Numbered from the stretch's first letter, positions 1-8,243 are shown. The stretch is DNA of 64,000 nt from DAOUKH01 sp965261455 (GCA_965261455.1 OZ253453.1:248001-312000), one strand, 5' to 3'. Program-made: numbers and translations. Notes: generated by a model not told the origin, from the sequence alone.

Positions 1-848
1 CGGGCAAGGCGCACTACTCCCTGTATTGCAACGAGGCTGGGGGTATCGAGGACGATGTCTTCATCTACCACCTGCCCGGCGAGCGCTGGCTGGTGGTCCA
101 CAACGCCGCCAACGCGGACAAGGACTTCAAACGCCTGCGCGCCGCCGTCTCCGACGCCTCCGAGGTCACGGCGGAGACGGTGATGCTGGCCGTACAGGGC
201 CCGGACGCGGTCGCGCTGCTCAGCAGCGTTGTCGACGAGGGCTTCGCGGCGCTCGAACCGCGTGACTGCGCGGAGTTGGACTGGCAGGGCACGTCCGTGC
301 TCGTGGCCCGCACCGGCTACACCGGCGAGGACGGCGGCGAGTGCATCGTCGGCGCCGACCACGCCGCAGCGTTGTGGGACGCCTTGATCGCGGGCGGCGC
401 GACTCCCGCCGGCCTCGGCGCGCGCGACACGCTGCGTCTGGAGGCGGCGCTGCCGCTGCATGGCAACGACATCGACGAGACCACACATCCTTACGAGGCG
501 GGTCTCGGCTTCGCCGTGAGCCTCGACGACGGAGCGCCCTTTACGGGCCGCGAGGCGCTCGTCGAGGCGAAGGCGCGGCCCCCTACGCGGCGGCTCGCTC
601 ATCTATCGGCACGGGACCGCGGCGTGCTGAGGGCGGGCTACGAGGTGCGCGCACCGGACTGCGGGGAACCCGTCGCGCGGCTTAGCAGCGGAACCTTTAG
701 CCCCAGCTTGCGCGTGGGCATTGGCATGGCTTATCTTCCCGTCGAGCTTGCGAGGCCCGGCGTCATGCTCGAGGTCGACGTGCGGGGCCGCGCACTCCCG
801 GTCGAGGTCGTGCGCCGGCCATTCTACCGAAAGCCGAGGCAGTCATGA
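1..848 (+). CDS. gcvT: Glycine cleavage T-protein (aminomethyltransferase), 5' end outside window
   Basis: T-protein takes the aminomethyl group from the lipoyl arm of GcvH, releases ammonia and transfers the one-carbon unit to tetrahydrofolate. The window opens inside the gene: 281 codons are readable from base 3, beginning GKAHYSLYCNEAGG, a T-protein segment that normally lies well inside the protein. LRLEAALPLHGNDID near visible residue 143 is typical of the folate-binding core, and the C-terminal barrel ends FYRKPR. The stop overlaps the gcvH start (ATGA), so the two are translationally coupled in a gcvT-H-PA-PB operon. The missing N-terminus lies upstream of the window. Confidence 0.95.
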   Translation, partial: GKAHYSLYCNEAGGIEDDVFIYHLPGERWLVVHNAANADKDFKRLRAAVSDASEVTAETVMLAVQGPDAVALLSSVVDEGFAALEPRDCAELDWQGTSVLVARTGYTGEDGGECIVGADHAAALWDALIAGGATPAGLGARDTLRLEAALPLHGNDIDETTHPYEAGLGFAVSLDDGAPFTGREALVEAKARPPTRRLAHLSARDRGVLRAGYEVRAPDCGEPVARLSSGTFSPSLRVGIGMAYLPVELARPGVMLEVDVRGRALPVEVVRRPFYRKPRQS

Positions 849-1249
849 CGATGGCCCACGAGATCCCCGACAACCTCCTCTTCACGTCGAATCACGAGTG
901 GTTGCGCCGCGACGAGCAGAGCCCGGACGAGGCGACGACGGGCATCACGGACTTTGCCCAGGACCAGCTCGGCGACGTGGTCTACGTCGATCTCCCCGCC
1001 GAGGGGGACGAGGTCACCGCCGGGGAACGGTGCGGCGAGATTGAGTCCACGAAGACGGTCTGCGACCTCTACGCTCCGGTCAGCGGCAAGGTGATCGCAG
1101 CCAACGGGGAGTTGGAGGACCGTCCGCAGCTGGTCAACGAGTCGCCCTACGGCGAGGGCTGGCTGATCCGCGTGCGCATCGCGGACGAGGCGGAGATCGA
1201 GGGCCTGCTCGACGCCGCCGCGTACCGCGCGCAGCTTCCGGCGAGTTAG
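845..1249 (+). CDS. gcvH: Glycine cleavage H-protein (lipoyl carrier)
   Basis: H-protein is the lipoylated shuttle that moves the aminomethyl intermediate between P-, T- and L-proteins. The 134-residue product has the family length. The lipoyl-lysine is Lys70 in the motif ESTKTV (commonly ESVKA in relatives), inside the barrel-shaped lipoyl domain, and HEWLRRD near residue 17 is a conserved N-terminal signature. The ATG at 845 overlaps the gcvT stop; a second in-frame ATG lies two codons later at 851 and could be used instead. Only 3 bases separate it from gcvPA. Confidence 0.96.
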   Translation: MTMAHEIPDNLLFTSNHEWLRRDEQSPDEATTGITDFAQDQLGDVVYVDLPAEGDEVTAGERCGEIESTKTVCDLYAPVSGKVIAANGELEDRPQLVNESPYGEGWLIRVRIADEAEIEGLLDAAAYRAQLPAS

Positions 1250-1252
1250 ACG

Positions 1253-2611
1253 TTGACGCCGCTCACCGGGTCTCCTCATCCCTACATCCCTGCCACCGAG
1301 GCGGACCGCGCGCGTATGCTGGAGCGCGTTGGGGTCGCCGACGTCGACGCACTGTTCGCCGACCTGCCCGCAGCCCTTCGCGATCCGGCTATCGACCTGC
1401 CGCCGTCCCTCACCGAGCCGGAGCTGATCGCGTTGCTGGAGGAACGCGCGGCCGCGAACGTCGGCCCTTCACGGCCAAACTTCCTCGGCGCCGGCGCGTA
1501 CCGGCGCTCTATCCCGGCCGTCACCGGCCACCTGGCCGGGCGTTCCGAGTTCGTCACCGCATACACGCCCTACCAGCCGGAGATCAGCCAGGGCACGCTG
1601 CAATCCGCGTTCGAGTACCAGTCGGTGGTTTGCGAGCTGACTGGGATGGACGTGTCCAACACCGGCCTCTACGACGTGGCCAGCGCTACCGCCGAGGCCT
1701 GCCTTCTCGCGGCGCGGGCCACGAAGCGCGGCGCGGTCGCGCTGCTTGAACCGATGCATCCCGGGACCGCCGAGGTGGTGCGTACCTATGCCCGCGGCGC
1801 CAGGCTGCGGGTCGACATGGTGTCGTCGGCGGATGCGATGAACGAGGAGCACGCCTGTCTGGTGGCCCAGCAGCCGGACTTCCTCGGCATGATCGCGGAC
1901 CTCGAACCGCTCGCCGTGGCGGCGCATGCCGCCGGGGCGCTGTTCGTGACGGCCGCCGATCCCTTCGCGCTGGGACTGCTCCGCGCGCCGGGCGACGCGG
2001 GCGCCGACATCGTCACCGGGGAGGGGCGCGACCTGGCGGGGGCGCAACACTTTGGCGGGCCGTCGCTCGGGCTGTTCTCGGCGCGTACGCAGTACCTGCG
2101 GCAGATGCCCGGCCGGATCGTCGGCTGCGCGAAGGAACTACACGCCCCACCGAACGGCGAAAAACGCACGGGCTACGTGCTCACCCTCCAGGCTCGCGAG
2201 CAGTTCATCCGCCGCGAGCGGGCGACTTCGAATATCTCCACGGCGCAGTCGTTGATCGCGCTTGCCTTCACCGTCACGGTGCAGGCGCTTGGTCCGCGCG
2301 GCCTGCGCGAGGCCGCCGAGTTGTGCTACCAGCGCGCGCACGATGCCGCGGCGCGCATCGCCGCGCTGCCGGGCTACGAGACGCCGGAGCGCGGGCCGTG
2401 GTTCCAGGAGTTCCTCGTGCGCGGCCCCGTCCCTGCCGCTCACCTGGCCGAGCAACTTGCGGCCCGGGACATCGGCGCCGGCCTCGACGTCTCGGCGCGG
2501 CCGGAGCCCGAGGCGCGCGATGCGCTGCTCTTCGCGGTAACCGAGGCGACGCCCGACGCGCACGTCGACGCGCTGGTCGAGGCGCTGGCGGCGATCGGGG
2601 GCGGCGCGTGA
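1253..2611 (+). CDS. gcvPA: Glycine dehydrogenase (decarboxylating) subunit 1
   Basis: N-terminal half of the split PLP-dependent glycine decarboxylase (P-protein), which decarboxylates glycine and loads the methylamine on GcvH. The 452 residues open with HPYIPATEADRARML, the characteristic start of split P-protein subunit 1, and contain the YTPYQPEISQGTLQ segment near residue 103. The start is a TTG at 1253, three bases after the gcvH stop, with no ATG nearby that would keep the conserved N-terminus. The split PA/PB arrangement is usual in Gram-positive bacteria and Chloroflexota. Its stop overlaps the next gene. Confidence 0.95.
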   Translation: MTPLTGSPHPYIPATEADRARMLERVGVADVDALFADLPAALRDPAIDLPPSLTEPELIALLEERAAANVGPSRPNFLGAGAYRRSIPAVTGHLAGRSEFVTAYTPYQPEISQGTLQSAFEYQSVVCELTGMDVSNTGLYDVASATAEACLLAARATKRGAVALLEPMHPGTAEVVRTYARGARLRVDMVSSADAMNEEHACLVAQQPDFLGMIADLEPLAVAAHAAGALFVTAADPFALGLLRAPGDAGADIVTGEGRDLAGAQHFGGPSLGLFSARTQYLRQMPGRIVGCAKELHAPPNGEKRTGYVLTLQAREQFIRRERATSNISTAQSLIALAFTVTVQALGPRGLREAAELCYQRAHDAAARIAALPGYETPERGPWFQEFLVRGPVPAAHLAEQLAARDIGAGLDVSARPEPEARDALLFAVTEATPDAHVDALVEALAAIGGGA

Positions 2612-4098
2612 GCATGCCACGGCCCGGCAGCGAGGACTTCGGCGCGCGTCTGAGCTTCGACCGCGGGGCGCCCGGTCGGCGGGCCGTCGACGTGCCCTCG
2701 TGGAACGGGGACGAGACGCCGCTGCCGGACGCGCACCTGCTCCGCGAATCAGTGCGGCTGCCGGAGCTAAGTCAGGGCGAGCTGGTGCGCTACTACACGG
2801 CGCTCTCCGCGCGGAACTATGGCATCGATTCCGGCACCTACCCGCTGGGCTCCTGCACGATGAAATACAACCCGAAGGTCAACGACCTCATGGCGTCGCT
2901 GCCGGGATTCGCGGAGGCGCATCCGCAATCTCCGCAGGCGGACACGCAGGGTACGCTGCGCACCTTGCTGGAACTGCGCCGCGGCCTGGCGGAGATCACC
3001 GGCCTGCCGGCGGTCAGTCTCGCCCCCGCCGCCGGCGCGCAGGGCGAACTGGCCGGCGTGCTGATGGTCACGCGTGCTCTCGAGGACCGGGGAGATCTCG
3101 AAACGCGCCGCCGCATCCTCGTTCCCGACTCGGCGCACGGCACGAACCCGGCGACCGCCGCGATGGCCGGCTTCACGGTCACCCAGGTCCCGACCGCGGC
3201 CGACGGCTCCATCGATCGCGCCACCGTCGAGCGAGAGATGGATGAGACGGTCGCGGCGGTCATGGTTACTGTGCCGAACACGCTGGGGCTGTGGGTGCGG
3301 GGCATCGAAGAGGTGGCACAACTGGTCCACGACGCCGGCGCCTACCTGTACGGCGACGGCGCCAACCTCAACGCGATCATGGGCCGCGCGCGCTACGGCG
3401 ACCTCGGCTTCGACGTCGTGCACCTCAATCTGCACAAGAGCTTCAGCACGCCGCACGGCGGCGGCGGGCCCGGCGCGGGGCCCGTGTGCTGCAGCGAGGA
3501 ACTGGCTCCGTACCTCCCAACGCCGGTGGTCGAGGAATGCGAGGATGGCTTGGTGCGCCTCGCGGCTCCAAAGCGCAGCATCGGCCGGCTCCAGCAGTTC
3601 CACGGCAACGCCGGCGTGTTGATCCGCGCCTACGCCTACATGCGCGCGCTCGGCCTCGATGGCCTGCGCGCGGTCTCGGGTCAGGCCGTGCTCAACGCCA
3701 ACTACCTGCGCGTGCTGTTGAACGGCCACTACGACCTGCCCTACGACCGCCCCGTGCTGCACGAGGTCGTCTTCTCAGGCTCGCGCCAGCGCCTTGAGCA
3801 CGGCGTGCGCACGTACGACATCGCGAAGCGGCTGATCGACTACGGCTTCCACCCGCCGACGGTCTACTTCCCGCTGATCGTCGAAGAGGCGCTGATGATC
3901 GAGCCGACGGAAACGGAGCCGCCCGAGGCGATCGAAGCGCTCGCCGAGGCGATGATCGCGATCGCGGAGGAAGCCAAACGCGATCCCGACATGCTGCACG
4001 GCGCGCCCTGGAGCGCCCCCATCGGACGTCTCGACGAGGCAACTGCGGCGCGCCGGCCGGTGCTTCGCTGGCGGGACGGAGGCGCGGACGGCTCGTAG
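2608..4098 (+). CDS. gcvPB: Glycine dehydrogenase (decarboxylating) subunit 2
   Basis: C-terminal, PLP-binding half of the split glycine decarboxylase; it pairs with GcvPA. Clear signatures are SGTYPLGSCTMKYNPK near residue 73, DSAHGTNPA near 172 and the cofactor-lysine motif LHKSFSTPHGGGGPG, with Lys275 counted from the ATG at 2614. The GTG at 2608 overlaps the gcvPA stop (GTGA), which suits coupling; ATG 2614, two codons later, is an equally good start. An open frame extends far upstream inside gcvPA, but that stretch is only antisense-like GC-rich shadow. This closes the four-gene operon; no lipoamide dehydrogenase is encoded nearby. Confidence 0.95.
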   Translation: MSMPRPGSEDFGARLSFDRGAPGRRAVDVPSWNGDETPLPDAHLLRESVRLPELSQGELVRYYTALSARNYGIDSGTYPLGSCTMKYNPKVNDLMASLPGFAEAHPQSPQADTQGTLRTLLELRRGLAEITGLPAVSLAPAAGAQGELAGVLMVTRALEDRGDLETRRRILVPDSAHGTNPATAAMAGFTVTQVPTAADGSIDRATVEREMDETVAAVMVTVPNTLGLWVRGIEEVAQLVHDAGAYLYGDGANLNAIMGRARYGDLGFDVVHLNLHKSFSTPHGGGGPGAGPVCCSEELAPYLPTPVVEECEDGLVRLAAPKRSIGRLQQFHGNAGVLIRAYAYMRALGLDGLRAVSGQAVLNANYLRVLLNGHYDLPYDRPVLHEVVFSGSRQRLEHGVRTYDIAKRLIDYGFHPPTVYFPLIVEEALMIEPTETEPPEAIEALAEAMIAIAEEAKRDPDMLHGAPWSAPIGRLDEATAARRPVLRWRDGGADGS

Positions 4099-4292
4099 TT
4101 TTCGAGACGTTCTTGGACAATTTGACGGGAGAAAACTCCTTGCACAGGGTCGTCGGGGGACATTGATGGCGGCGCACGCCTTCCCGCCCATCCCGCTGTC
4201 CTTGCCGTTGAGGAGGAGGTTGCCGCAATGGCCTCCAAGGCAGAGGGGGCCGGAGGCGGAGGATGGCGAACAAAGTCCTGAAACTGGCTTCA

Positions 4293-4331
4293 TTGATTGC
4301 GCTAGACTTCACCAGATATACTATTGAAGTC
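4293..4331 (+). promoter_or_regulatory. Sigma70-type promoter with inverted repeat over the -10, upstream of rel
   Basis: TTGATT (4293-4298) and TATACT (4317-4322) with an 18-bp spacer form a good housekeeping promoter about 20 nt before the rel GTG. A perfect 7-bp inverted repeat, GACTTCA (4305-4311) and TGAAGTC (4325-4331), flanks the -10 and would place a bound dimer across RNA polymerase's melting site. Operator function is an inference. The rest of the 250-bp gap after gcvPB shows no gene or clear terminator. Confidence 0.55.
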
Positions 4332-4349
4332 AGGTGGGGGGCGAGCTAA

Positions 4350-6509
4350 GTGGCGTCGAGCATAGCCGATCTCCTGAGTAAGTCGAACGGTTACCTTCCT
4401 CGGGACGAGGTGACCCTGGTCGAGGACGCCTACCGGTTCGCCGACGAGGCCCACCGGGGCCAGCTCCGCCGCTCCGGCAGTCCCTACATCGAGCATCCGC
4501 TCGCCGTCGCCTCGATCCTGGCCGATCTGCGCCTGGACAGCACGACGATTGCCGGGGCGCTGCTCCACGACACGATCGAGGACTGCGACGTTCCGATGGC
4601 GAAGGTCGAGGAGCGGTTCGGGCCGGACGTGGGCCGCATCGTCAAAGGGGTCACCAAGCTCAACCAAATCGAGTGGCAGACTACCCGCGAGAATGGGGGG
4701 CCGCCCACCGGGAGCAGTATCCACAGCGAGAGCCTTCGGAAGATGCTCGTGGCGATGGCGGAGGATGTCCGCGTCATCTTGGTGAAGCTCGCCGACCGGC
4801 TCCACAACATGCGGACGATCCGACCTCTGCCGCTCTCAAAGCAGCTTCGGATCGCGCGGGAGACGCTGGACGTCTACGCGCCGCTGGCGCACCGCTTGGG
4901 CATCGCCACGATCGGGTGGCAGCTGGAAGACCTCTGCTTCCGCTGCCTCGACCGGCCGGCCTACGCCCGGATATCGAAGCTGCTCTCGGCGAGCCGGAAC
5001 GACCGCGAGCGTTTCATCAGCGACGTCGTGGCCCGAATTCGCTCCGAGATGCGCCAGGCTTCAATCCATGCGCAGATATCGGGCAGGCCCAAGCACATCT
5101 ACTCGATTTTCCAAAAGATGGAACGGTACGCCGAGATCGGCCGCGACTTCGACCAAATCTACGACCTCTTTGGATTCCGTATCCTGGTGGACGACATCAC
5201 GAACTGCTACAAGGCTCTGGGCGTAGTCCACAGCCTGTGGCATCCCGTCCCCGGGGAGTTTGACGACTATATCGCCAACCCGCGGGAGAACGGCTACCAG
5301 TCGCTTCACACCGCCGTCGTGGGCCCGGATACGACGCCTTTCGAGATACAGATCAGGACGTTCCGGATGCATGAGGTTGCCGAGCACGGCATCGCGGCAC
5401 ACTACCGTTACAAGGAAGGCGACCGCTCCGACCCCGGCTTCGACGACCGGATGAACTGGATGCGGGAACTCCTCGACCTGAACCTAGAGGACGCGGGGAG
5501 CGAGGCGTTCATCGAGTCGGTGAAGACCGACATCTTCCACGACCAGGTCTTCGTCTACACCCCGAAGGGTGAGGTCCGCGAGCTGCCCACGGGGGCGACG
5601 CCGCTCGATTTCGCCTACCGGATTCATACCGATCTGGGCCACGGGTGCGTGGGGGCGAAGGTCAACGGCAAGATGGTGCCCCTGAACCGTCCGTTGCATA
5701 ACGGCGATACGGTACAGATCATCGCCGCGAAGTCGGAGAAGGCCCCGACGCTCGATTGGCTGAACCCCGACCTCGGCTACATCAAGACGGCGGCGGCCCG
5801 CGACAAGATCAAGGCTTGGTTCCGCAAGCGGGCGAAGGAAGAGAACATCGAGCGGGGCCGGGGCATCATGGAAAAGGAGCTGCGCCGCCTGAAGCTCGGG
5901 CTGCGGCCACAGGACGCCGCCGAGAAACTTGGGTACGAGACCGTCGACGACCTCGCCGCCGTTTTGGGAAGCGGCGCGCTGAGCACCGATAACCTGGCGC
6001 AGTCGCTCCTGCCCGAGACGCCGCCTCCGCCGCCGCCCGCGGGGAACGGCGCCGCTCCGGCCGGGGACGGCACCGGGAGCATCGTCGTCATGGGCATGCC
6101 GAACCTGCTGGCTCGCCTGGCCGAGTGCTGCCACCCCTTGGCCGGCGATGCCATCGCCGGCTTCGTCACCCGGACGCGCGGGGTTTCGGTGCACCGCGCG
6201 GAGTGCCGTAACGTCCAGAACGTGGCGGAGCCGGACCGCTTGATCCCGGTGAGCTGGGGGACGCCGAGCCAGCGGTACACGGCGCGGGTGTCAATCCAGG
6301 CGTGGGACAGAGTCGGGCTGCTGAGCGACATCGCCAGCCTGCTTTCGGCCGAGCGCGTCAACATCAGCGAGGTGCGAAGCTCGCATCCCCGCAACGGTCT
6401 GGTGACGGAGACGCTGACGCTGCGGACGTCGGGCGCGGCGCAGCTCAGCCGGATGCTCCAGCGGATCGAGAACATCCGCGGCGTTGTCAAGGTTGAGCGC
6501 AAGGGTTAG
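4350..6509 (+). CDS. rel: Bifunctional (p)ppGpp synthetase/hydrolase, RelA/SpoT family
   Basis: Makes and degrades the alarmone (p)ppGpp, coupling amino-acid starvation to growth control. The 719-residue product has the full long-form order: HD hydrolase domain with HDTIED at residues 73-78 and ADRLHNM near 149; synthetase domain with NPRENGYQSLHTAV near 311; TGS domain (VFVYTPKGEVRELP near 408) and a C-terminal ACT domain (residues ~645-719). Both catalytic sites look intact, so it should be bifunctional like Gram-positive Rel. A Pro-rich stretch near residue 558 links the helical region to the zinc-finger/ACT part. The start is GTG 4350 behind a GGTGGGGGG ribosome site. Confidence 0.95.
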   Translation: MASSIADLLSKSNGYLPRDEVTLVEDAYRFADEAHRGQLRRSGSPYIEHPLAVASILADLRLDSTTIAGALLHDTIEDCDVPMAKVEERFGPDVGRIVKGVTKLNQIEWQTTRENGGPPTGSSIHSESLRKMLVAMAEDVRVILVKLADRLHNMRTIRPLPLSKQLRIARETLDVYAPLAHRLGIATIGWQLEDLCFRCLDRPAYARISKLLSASRNDRERFISDVVARIRSEMRQASIHAQISGRPKHIYSIFQKMERYAEIGRDFDQIYDLFGFRILVDDITNCYKALGVVHSLWHPVPGEFDDYIANPRENGYQSLHTAVVGPDTTPFEIQIRTFRMHEVAEHGIAAHYRYKEGDRSDPGFDDRMNWMRELLDLNLEDAGSEAFIESVKTDIFHDQVFVYTPKGEVRELPTGATPLDFAYRIHTDLGHGCVGAKVNGKMVPLNRPLHNGDTVQIIAAKSEKAPTLDWLNPDLGYIKTAAARDKIKAWFRKRAKEENIERGRGIMEKELRRLKLGLRPQDAAEKLGYETVDDLAAVLGSGALSTDNLAQSLLPETPPPPPPAGNGAAPAGDGTGSIVVMGMPNLLARLAECCHPLAGDAIAGFVTRTRGVSVHRAECRNVQNVAEPDRLIPVSWGTPSQRYTARVSIQAWDRVGLLSDIASLLSAERVNISEVRSSHPRNGLVTETLTLRTSGAAQLSRMLQRIENIRGVVKVERKG

Positions 6510-6519
6510 GCCGCGGCGT

Positions 6520-6549
6520 TTGTCACACCGTCGACGGCTCGGTTACAAT
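6520..6549 (+). promoter_or_regulatory. Promoter for rpsT
   Basis: TTGTCA (6520-6525) and TACAAT (6544-6549), separated by 18 bp, lie about 60 bp before the rpsT TTG start and just after the rel stop, so rpsT probably has its own strong promoter. Confidence 0.6.
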
Positions 6550-6610
6550 GGCGAGTGCGCTGCGGCCGGGCGGCGCCCATCTTCGGCATAACGATCATTG
6601 AGGGACCACG

Positions 6611-6886
6611 TTGGCTCATAGCCGCTCCGCCAAGAAGGCGGTACGAAAGAACGAACGCCGCCGCGTGGCGAACCGGTCGCTGCGATCGGCGCTACGGACG
6701 CACCTGAAGAAGGCCGAGGCCCATCTCGCCTCCAGTGAGATCGACGAGGCCGGCGCGGCGGTGGCGAACGCCGCTAGTCAGCTCGACCGGGCGGTCACCA
6801 AAGGGCTGATCAAGAAGAATAATGCCGCACGCCGCAAGTCGCGGTTGATGCGGAAGCTCAACGCGGCGAGAGCCGCGGCTCCCTAG
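6611..6886 (+). CDS. rpsT: 30S ribosomal protein S20
   Basis: bS20, a small basic protein of the 30S subunit body. The 91-residue product begins MAHSRSAKKAVRKNERRR, the standard S20 N-terminus, is lysine/arginine-rich throughout, and ends in a family-typical helical tail (INDUCED core KKNNAARRKSRL near residue 69). The start is a TTG at 6611, behind AGGGA. TTG and other weak starts are known for rpsT in several bacteria, where S20 controls its own translation; whether that holds here is unknown. It has its own promoter and is followed by a long perfect palindrome. Confidence 0.95.
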   Translation: MAHSRSAKKAVRKNERRRVANRSLRSALRTHLKKAEAHLASSEIDEAGAAVANAASQLDRAVTKGLIKKNNAARRKSRLMRKLNAARAAAP

Positions 6887-6915
6887 CCCTCTCTCCGCGC
6901 TCGCGGCGCCCCCTC

Positions 6916-6948
6916 TCCTTTCATCTTTCCTCAGGAAAGATGAAAGGA
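6916..6948 (+). repeat. 33-bp perfect palindrome between rpsT and lexA
   Basis: Two 16-bp arms (6916-6931 and 6933-6948) are perfect inverted complements around a single C at 6932. In RNA this would be a long hairpin; there is no T-tract, so it is not a classical intrinsic terminator. It sits 30 bp after the rpsT stop in a C/T-rich stretch resembling the dispersed CCCTCTC repeats found elsewhere in the window. Confidence 0.7.
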
Positions 6949-7006
6949 TGGGCCAATTCTCGCCCTAGCCGTCTATCCCGCACGCCCGACGTGTGACGCG
7001 GGGGCG

Positions 7007-7068
7007 TTGACAGCGCCGTGGGGGTGCCCTTAGACTTCGTCGAGAACGCCTGTTCCGAACATTCGTTT
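7007..7068 (+). promoter_or_regulatory. lexA promoter with tandem Gram-positive-type SOS boxes
   Basis: TTGACA (7007-7012) and TAGACT (7031-7036) with an 18-bp spacer form the promoter. Directly downstream are GAACGCCTGTTC (7044-7055), a perfect GAAC-N4-GTTC SOS box as in Bacillus and actinobacteria, and an adjacent imperfect GAACATTCGTTT (7057-7068), one base apart. LexA bound here would cover the transcription start and repress its own gene. Confidence 0.75.
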
Positions 7069-7121
7069 CCGGCGTGGGCCGTGCGCCGTTCGTTTCTACG
7101 GAGCGCCGCCCAGAGGAGGAT

Positions 7122-7754
7122 ATGATGGCGAAACTTCCCGCTAAGCAAGAGGCGATCCTCGACTTCATCAAGGGTTTTGCCGACGACCACGGCTATCCGC
7201 CCTCGATTCGCGAGATACAGGAAGCCTGCGGCATCAGTTCGACGTCCGTCGTGGACTACAACCTGCGTGGGCTGGAGAACAAGGGCCTCATCCGGCGCGG
7301 CCGCGAGATCTCGCGCGGCATCGAGGTCATGGGGCGCGGCCGAACCGGCGTGCGCCTCGTGCCGGTCATGGGTCTCATCGCAGCCGGCGACCCCATCCCC
7401 GTGCCCGAGTCGGACGGCTGGTCGCGCGCCCCCGACGAAGAGGTCGAGGTGCTGGAGTCACGGTTGCGGGGCCGCGAGCAGGTCTACGCTCTGCGCGTGA
7501 AGGGCCAATCGATGATCGACGCGATGATCAACGACGGCGACATTGTGATCATCGAGCACCGTAGCGCCGCCGATCCCGGCGAGCGCATCGTCGCTTGGTT
7601 GAAGGACCGCGAAGAGACGACGTTGAAGAAGTTCTATCCCGAAGGGGACCGGGTGCGCCTGCAGCCGGCCAACCCCACCATGGACCCGATCTATGTCGAG
7701 GGCGAGAACCTCGAGATACAGGGCACGGTCTTGGACGTGATCCCCGCGATGTAA
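7122..7754 (+). CDS. lexA: LexA repressor
   Basis: SOS repressor that cleaves itself when RecA is activated. The 210-residue product has an N-terminal winged helix (YPPSIREIQEACGISSTS, residues 25-42) and a C-terminal S24 peptidase-like domain. The scissile bond is Ala88-Gly89 in GLIAAGDPI, the catalytic serine is Ser130 in VKGQSMIDAM and the general base is Lys169 in TTLKKF. The start at ATG 7122 (or 7125) is chosen because GAGGAGG lies 6-9 nt before it; an in-frame ATG at 7074 is open but lacks such a site. Tandem SOS boxes upstream imply autoregulation. Confidence 0.95.
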   Translation: MMAKLPAKQEAILDFIKGFADDHGYPPSIREIQEACGISSTSVVDYNLRGLENKGLIRRGREISRGIEVMGRGRTGVRLVPVMGLIAAGDPIPVPESDGWSRAPDEEVEVLESRLRGREQVYALRVKGQSMIDAMINDGDIVIIEHRSAADPGERIVAWLKDREETTLKKFYPEGDRVRLQPANPTMDPIYVEGENLEIQGTVLDVIPAM

Positions 7755-7821
7755 GCGGGGAGAGCCTTGTCCTCCCTCAGTCTCCATGAGGCGAGAGGAG
7801 TGGAGGGGTATCGGACACAGC

Positions 7822-7849
7822 AAGGAGCCCTTGAAGAAGGGCTCCTTTT
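7822..7849 (+). terminator. Intrinsic terminator after lexA
   Basis: An 11-bp perfect stem, AAGGAGCCCTT (7822-7832) with AAGGGCTCCTT (7837-7847), a GAAG tetraloop and a TTTT run give a strong rho-independent terminator 68 nt after the lexA stop. Between them (7756-7812) lies a degenerate copy of the CCCTCAGTCTCC repeat. Confidence 0.85.
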
Positions 7850-7888
7850 CGCGTCGGCTTATGCCGACGCCCGGGGAGTGCGCGGGGT

Positions 7889-8032
7889 CTAGTCCGAGGA
7901 AGGCAGCGCGCGGGGCTGCTGGACTTCCATCTCGCGCTCGTCCACGTACAGGCTGCCTTCGCCCGCCTTGGTGCAGAGCACCTGGATACCGGTCTGTTCG
8001 TCTACGTATCGTCTACCAAGCTGAATGGGCAC
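7889..8032 (-). CDS. Small desulforedoxin-like protein lacking the metal cysteines
   Basis: A 47-residue protein starting at a GTG with GGAGG 5 nt upstream on the minus strand. It aligns without gaps over 25 residues to the product of the adjacent gene at 8055-8183: GRRYVDEQTGIQV here against GKRYFCDSCGAEV there, then AGEGSLYV against GGEGALYC. The two CxxC-type positions are replaced (Asp, Thr, Val), leaving one cysteine (LCT). It therefore looks like a paralogue that kept the fold but lost metal binding. No function is assigned; it could partner or stabilise its neighbour. 22 nt separate the two genes, and an AT-poor hairpin (CGTCGGC/GCCGACG) follows its stop. Confidence 0.7.
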   Translation of the reverse strand: MPIQLGRRYVDEQTGIQVLCTKAGEGSLYVDEREMEVQQPRALPSSD

Positions 8033-8054
8033 GTCGTCCTCCGGGCCGCCAGGC

Positions 8055-8183
8055 CTACTTCATCTTCATCTCTGCTTTGCCATCACCGCACGCGCAGTAG
8101 AGCGCACCCTCGCCGCCGCGAGTGACGATGACCTCGGCGCCGCAACTGTCGCAGAAATATCGCTTACCCGTTTGTGCAGGCAA
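8055..8183 (-). CDS. Desulforedoxin-like zinc/iron ribbon microprotein
   Basis: A 42-residue protein, TTG start with an ideal AGGAGGT seven bases upstream on the minus strand. Cysteines at 11, 14, 30 and 32 (FCDSCG and YCACG) flank a GGEG turn, the same spacing pattern as desulforedoxin and the N-terminal domain of desulfoferrodoxin (CxxCG then a close Cys pair after GG). It should bind one Fe or Zn and could act in electron transfer or redox sensing, but its partner is unknown. It lies 60 nt after mnmG on the same strand and is followed by its cysteine-less paralogue, so it is probably the tail of the NUDIX-mnmG transcript. Confidence 0.75.
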   Translation of the reverse strand: MPAQTGKRYFCDSCGAEVIVTRGGEGALYCACGDGKAEMKMK

Positions 8184-8243
8184 CCTGACTACCTCCTGAA
8201 TCTGTTGGAGCGTCGGCCATTATATCGCTGCCCTAAAGGGGCG

